A program made the position numbers and the translations under genes. Of a stretch of DNA of 17,724 nucleotides, positions 14,770 to 17,724 are shown piece by piece. Under the pieces are notes generated by a model, which saw nothing but the letters and a program-made list of their open reading frames with translations, did not search any database and was not told where the DNA came from. The DNA is from Pseudomonadota bacterium (lineage in GTDB: Bacteria > Pseudomonadota > Alphaproteobacteria > Rhizobiales > Xanthobacteraceae): positions 1 through 17,724 of the forward strand of contig JAJYAH010000048.1 in assembly GCA_021779635.1 (NCBI GenBank), in the 5' to 3' direction. Each line of letters begins with the position of its first letter. Within the stretch, counting starts at the first letter, position 1.

Positions 14770-16235
14770 TGCAGTTTGTCTCCGATCAGGAACTGGAGTG
14801 CGCGGTCGAGGCGGATGTGAGGCAGGACGGGACCGGCCGCGTCATGGCTCTCGAGTTGCGGCGGCCGAAACCGAAGAAAGCGAAAATCGGCTTTTTCAGC
14901 GCTAGCGCTGGAAAGGCCGCGAAACGCGCCCTCGCCCCTGAAAAGCTCCTCCGGGTCTTCAGGCAGATCGCCCGGAAAGGTGGCGACTTCAGTCTCGCCG
15001 TCAAAGGCCTCGCCGCTCGCCGTTTCGTGGGCGGCGGGCGTGCCGAGGATGGAAGGGAGTTTTTCCCGGCCGCGCTGCAGCTGGGCCTCGCGGGTCGCGC
15101 GCACCGCAGCCAATGCCACGACGTCGATCTCGGCGCCGGCATATTCGGCGCGGGCTGCAGCCTGGGCCACGGTTCGCCGCAACACCGCCTCCAGACGATC
15201 GTGGCTCGAATGATGCAAATGGTCCGCCTTGGTGGCGGCGAACAGGATGCGGTCGATCCGCGGCCGAAACAGGCTGCTCAGCAGCGTGCTGCGCCCGATC
15301 CTGAAACAATCCAGAATTCCGGCCAGCGCCGCCTCGAGGTCATGCAGCGCTTCGGGCCCGGCGTTGAACGCCGCCAGCGCATCGACCAGAACGATCTGGC
15401 GATCGAGCCGCGAGAAGTGATCGCGAAAGAACGGGCGAACCACCACGTCCTTGTAGGCCTCGTAGCGCCGGCGCATCATCGCCCAAAGCGACCCGTCGGG
15501 CGCTGTGCCGTCGGCTGGCAGCTCCAGCGGCGCAAATGTCAGCGCCGGCGAGCCGGCGAGGTTGCCTGGCATCAGGAAACGGCCCGGCGGCAAGAGGCTC
15601 ATGGCGAAGCGTTCGTCGCGGCAGGCGCGCAGATAGTCGGTGAACAGCCGTGCGGCGGTTAGCGCAGCCTGCTCGTTTTCACGATCCTGGGCATTCAGTG
15701 TTGCAAGATGCGTGTGCCACGCCGTCGCGAGCGGCGCGCGCAGCCGCTCCCGCGACAGCTCAAGGCCTTCGCGGGACCATTGCTCGTAGCTCTTGTTGAG
15801 CAGCGGCAGGTCGAGCAGCCATTCGCCGGGATAGTCGATGATGTCGAGCGTCAAGGTGCGGTCCGCGCCATTATGCCGCTGATAGTCGATCACCAGCCGC
15901 AGCTCGCTGATATCGACCGTCGAATTCGGCCAGCGTCGCGCCTCGATCAGGGTATGGACATGGTTTTCATAGTCGAAGCGTGGCACCGCGTCGTCGGGCT
16001 GCGGCTCAAGCCGCGCTTGCGCGATCCGCCCGGTGGCGAAAGGCTCGAAGATCGGGAAGCGTCCACCGCGGGTGAGGCCGTGAACCAGCGCGGTGATAAA
16101 GACGGTCTTGCCGGCGCGTGACAGGCCGGTGACGCCGAGCCGAACGGTCGGATTGAAAAAGTGCTCGCCATAATCCAGCAACGCCCGCGCCGACAGCCGC
16201 GCTTCCTCGACGATATCGGAAAAACTGAGAGCCAT
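14766..16235 (-). CDS. ycjX: YcjX-type P-loop NTPase (DUF463)
   Basis: 489 residues from ATG 16235 (MALSFSDIVEEARLSARALL), the normal family start; the frame opens at 16322 but the extra residues are not family-like and lack a ribosome site. Nucleotide-binding motifs are clear: Walker A GLSRAGKT at 37-44, DYPG at 134-137 in the G3 position, and TKAD at 335-338 in the G4 position. Together they look like a GTPase-type P-loop protein. The family is cytoplasmic and always near a YcjF-type membrane protein, which follows here with a four-base overlap. It is divergent from the PAQR gene with 188 bases between. The reaction partner is unknown. Confidence 0.93.
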   Translation of the reverse strand: MALSFSDIVEEARLSARALLDYGEHFFNPTVRLGVTGLSRAGKTVFITALVHGLTRGGRFPIFEPFATGRIAQARLEPQPDDAVPRFDYENHVHTLIEARRWPNSTVDISELRLVIDYQRHNGADRTLTLDIIDYPGEWLLDLPLLNKSYEQWSREGLELSRERLRAPLATAWHTHLATLNAQDRENEQAALTAARLFTDYLRACRDERFAMSLLPPGRFLMPGNLAGSPALTFAPLELPADGTAPDGSLWAMMRRRYEAYKDVVVRPFFRDHFSRLDRQIVLVDALAAFNAGPEALHDLEAALAGILDCFRIGRSTLLSSLFRPRIDRILFAATKADHLHHSSHDRLEAVLRRTVAQAAARAEYAGAEIDVVALAAVRATREAQLQRGREKLPSILGTPAAHETASGEAFDGETEVATFPGDLPEDPEELFRGEGAFRGLSSASAEKADFRFLRFRPPQLESHDAAGPVLPHIRLDRALQFLIGDKLQ

Positions 16236-16423
16236 GCGGGCGGGGGAGCTCGGTTTGACGGAGGCTATCGGGCGGAAAACTATCAGGAAAGTGGCGATCG
16301 GCGGGCGGAAATCAAGTTTCATATTTAGGACGCGATTTGAGCCGAGGAGTCCCTCCGCCGGGGTTCGTTAACCCCCCGAGAGGCATTATCTATCGCTTTC
16401 GCCATCCAGTTTACCGGGCCGCC

Positions 16424-17119
16424 ATGACCATCTTCAAACTGAAGCAACTTGCCTCGACATCCGCCCACGCGGCGGCCGGCGCGATGCGCTGGAATTACGA
16501 TCGGGCCGAGCTGATCGCCGACGGCGTCGTGCATGGGATCGGCGTGTTCTGCGGGTTGGTCGCGGCCACCGTGCTGATCGTGCTGACGGCGGTCTATGCC
16601 ACGCCGTTTGAAGTGGCTGTGGTGTCGGTTTACGTCGGCGGGCTGCTGAGCATGCTGGTGCTGTCGGCCACCTACAATTTGTGGCCGGTGTCGCGGGCCA
16701 AATGGGTGCTGCGCCGGTTCGATCACTCGGCGATCTATGTGCTGATCGCGGCGACCTACACGCCGTTCATCATGCAATTGAAAGACAGCATTTTCGCCGT
16801 CGCGCTGTTGACCGGCGTGTGGTGCCTGGCGATTGTCGGGATTGTGCTCAAGCTGGTGTTGCCGGGCCGGTTCGACCGCCTGTCGGTCGGCCTCTATCTG
16901 GCGATGGGCTGGAGCGGCTTCATGCTCTATGACGTGGTGGTCGCCGCACTGCCGAGCTTGGCCCTCTGGTTTGTGATGGCGGGTGGCGCTCTGTATAGTC
17001 TGGGTGTGATCTTTCACGCGTGGCAGCGGCTGCGCTTTCAGAACGCGATCTGGCATTGCTTTGTGCTGCTGGGCGCGGCATGCCACTACACCGCCGTGCT
17101 GGATCTCGTTCTGGCCTGA
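16424..17119 (+). CDS. PAQR / hemolysin III family membrane protein
   Basis: 231 residues with seven hydrophobic segments, the size of YqfA-like proteins. ATG 16424 (MTIFKLKQLA) is preferred over the upstream frame start at 16337, whose extra residues look untranslated. Family motifs: AELIADGVVHGIG (28-40), LRRFDHSAIYVLIAATYTPF (96-115), MGWSGF (161-166), YSLGVIF (191-197) and AIWHCFVLLGAACHY (208-222). Where E. coli YqfA has S-x3-H and H-x3-H for metal binding, this protein reads SATYN (Asn85) and NAIWH (Asn207, His211), so two of the three expected histidines are Asn. Members are linked to membrane homeostasis; 'hemolysin' is a historical name and no haemolytic role should be assumed. Confidence 0.93.
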   Translation: MTIFKLKQLASTSAHAAAGAMRWNYDRAELIADGVVHGIGVFCGLVAATVLIVLTAVYATPFEVAVVSVYVGGLLSMLVLSATYNLWPVSRAKWVLRRFDHSAIYVLIAATYTPFIMQLKDSIFAVALLTGVWCLAIVGIVLKLVLPGRFDRLSVGLYLAMGWSGFMLYDVVVAALPSLALWFVMAGGALYSLGVIFHAWQRLRFQNAIWHCFVLLGAACHYTAVLDLVLA

Positions 17120-17157
17120 GATTTCTGGCGTGAGAATTCAAGAAACGGAGCGTGATG

Positions 17158-17724
17158 ATGCAGGTCGCCGGCAAGGTCGTGGTTGTTACCGGAGGCGCCA
17201 ACGGCATCGGCCGCGCCCTGTGCGAGGCGTTTCATAGAGCCGGCGCCGCCAAGGTCGTGGTTGCCGATCTCGATCTGGCGGGCGCGGAAGCCGTCGCCGC
17301 CGCGATCGATGGTGCGGCGTTCAAATGCGACGTCGGACAGGAACAGGACATCCGCCACCTCATCGAGGAAACCGAGCGCCGGTTCGGTCCGATTGCGCTG
17401 TTCTGCTCCAATGCCGGCATCGGCGGCGGTTTCGATCCGCTGTCGGAGAACGCCGGCGGCAGTTCCGATGAGCCATGGGCGAAAAGCTGGGCCATTCATG
17501 TCATGGCCCATGTCTATGCCGCGCGGCATCTGATTCCGCGCATGAAGGCGCGCGGGGGCGGGTACTTTCTCAATACGATTTCCGCCGCGGGTCTGCTGTC
17601 GCAGGTGGGAAGCCCGGCCTATTCGACCACCAAGCATGCCGCGGTGGGATTTGCGGAAAATCTTGCGATCTCGCACAAGGCCCATGGCATCCGCGTTTCG
17701 ATCCTGTGCACGCAGGTCGTAGAT
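17158..17724 (+). CDS. Short-chain dehydrogenase/reductase, 3' end missing
   Basis: The frame runs off the window end without a stop; 189 residues are visible of the usual 250-300. ATG 17158 is chosen because CGGAG (17146-17150) is 7 bases before it; ATG 17155 and GTG 17152 are alternatives. Rossmann-fold motifs are complete: TGGANGIG (11-18) for the dinucleotide, DLD (37-39), NAG (85-87), and the catalytic set Ser142, Tyr155 and Lys159 in YSTTK. Asp at 37-39 after the second strand favours NAD over NADP. Substrate unknown. It lies 38 bases after the PAQR stop and may be co-transcribed with it. Confidence 0.93.
   Translation, partial: MQVAGKVVVVTGGANGIGRALCEAFHRAGAAKVVVADLDLAGAEAVAAAIDGAAFKCDVGQEQDIRHLIEETERRFGPIALFCSNAGIGGGFDPLSENAGGSSDEPWAKSWAIHVMAHVYAARHLIPRMKARGGGYFLNTISAAGLLSQVGSPAYSTTKHAAVGFAENLAISHKAHGIRVSILCTQVVD

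Noticed and set aside
16325..17086. Minus-strand frame of 253 codons opposite the PAQR gene
   Set aside because: Gln/His/Arg-rich translation without motifs; the plus-strand PAQR motifs are clear.
1..17724. CRISPR array, tRNA, rRNA, insertion sequence or prophage genes
   Set aside because: No regular spaced repeats, tRNA-like folds, transposase or phage motifs were seen on either strand.

Overview
The window is high-GC chromosomal DNA from an alphaproteobacterium, most likely Bradyrhizobium or a close relative in the Nitrobacteraceae. The basis for this is gene content rather than any search. There is a short, roughly 1000-residue PutA without an N-terminal DNA-binding domain, as in Bradyrhizobium. 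There is also a dispersed palindromic repeat (about 2564-2662) of a type I recognise from rhizobial genomes, a CaiB/BaiF CoA-transferase, and a YcjX/YcjF pair next to a PAQR protein. No phage, plasmid, CRISPR, rRNA or tRNA feature was seen.

Layout. 1-837: 3' part of a membrane-anchored coiled-coil protein with Lys-Ala-Asp repeats. 1001-2563: exported protein with one c-type haem motif. 2564-2730: rhizobial palindromic repeat plus the terminator of the opposing operon. 2744-4013 (minus): CcdA and an exported thioredoxin-like protein. 4014-4562: non-coding, with several dyads. 4563-5531 (plus): a DUF2892-like CPMC membrane protein split by a frameshift, an ECF sigma factor, and a second small CPMC membrane protein. 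5528-6349 (minus): alpha/beta hydrolase. 6487-6651: small membrane protein. 6693-7337 (minus) and 7485-8093 (plus): glutathione S-transferase and TetR regulator, divergent around a palindrome. 8154-9359 (minus): CoA-transferase. 9537-12545 (minus): putA. 12936-13136 (minus): cold-shock protein. 13741-16235 (minus): YcjX/YcjF-type pair in a coupled operon. 16424-17119 (plus): PAQR/hemolysin III protein. 17158-end: start of a short-chain dehydrogenase.

How the genes may work together. The most suggestive neighbourhood is 1001-5531. It has a CXXCH protein, CcdA (carries reducing equivalents across the membrane), an exported WCPTC thioredoxin-like protein, and an ECF sigma factor between two small membrane proteins that both carry a CPMC cysteine pair. 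No classical anti-sigma gene was recognised beside the sigma factor. A thiol-responsive envelope system is a reasonable hypothesis but only a hypothesis. The remaining genes are ordinary housekeeping or accessory metabolism. Notable details there are a PAQR protein in which two of the three expected zinc-ligand histidines are asparagine, and a thioredoxin-like protein without the usual cis-proline.
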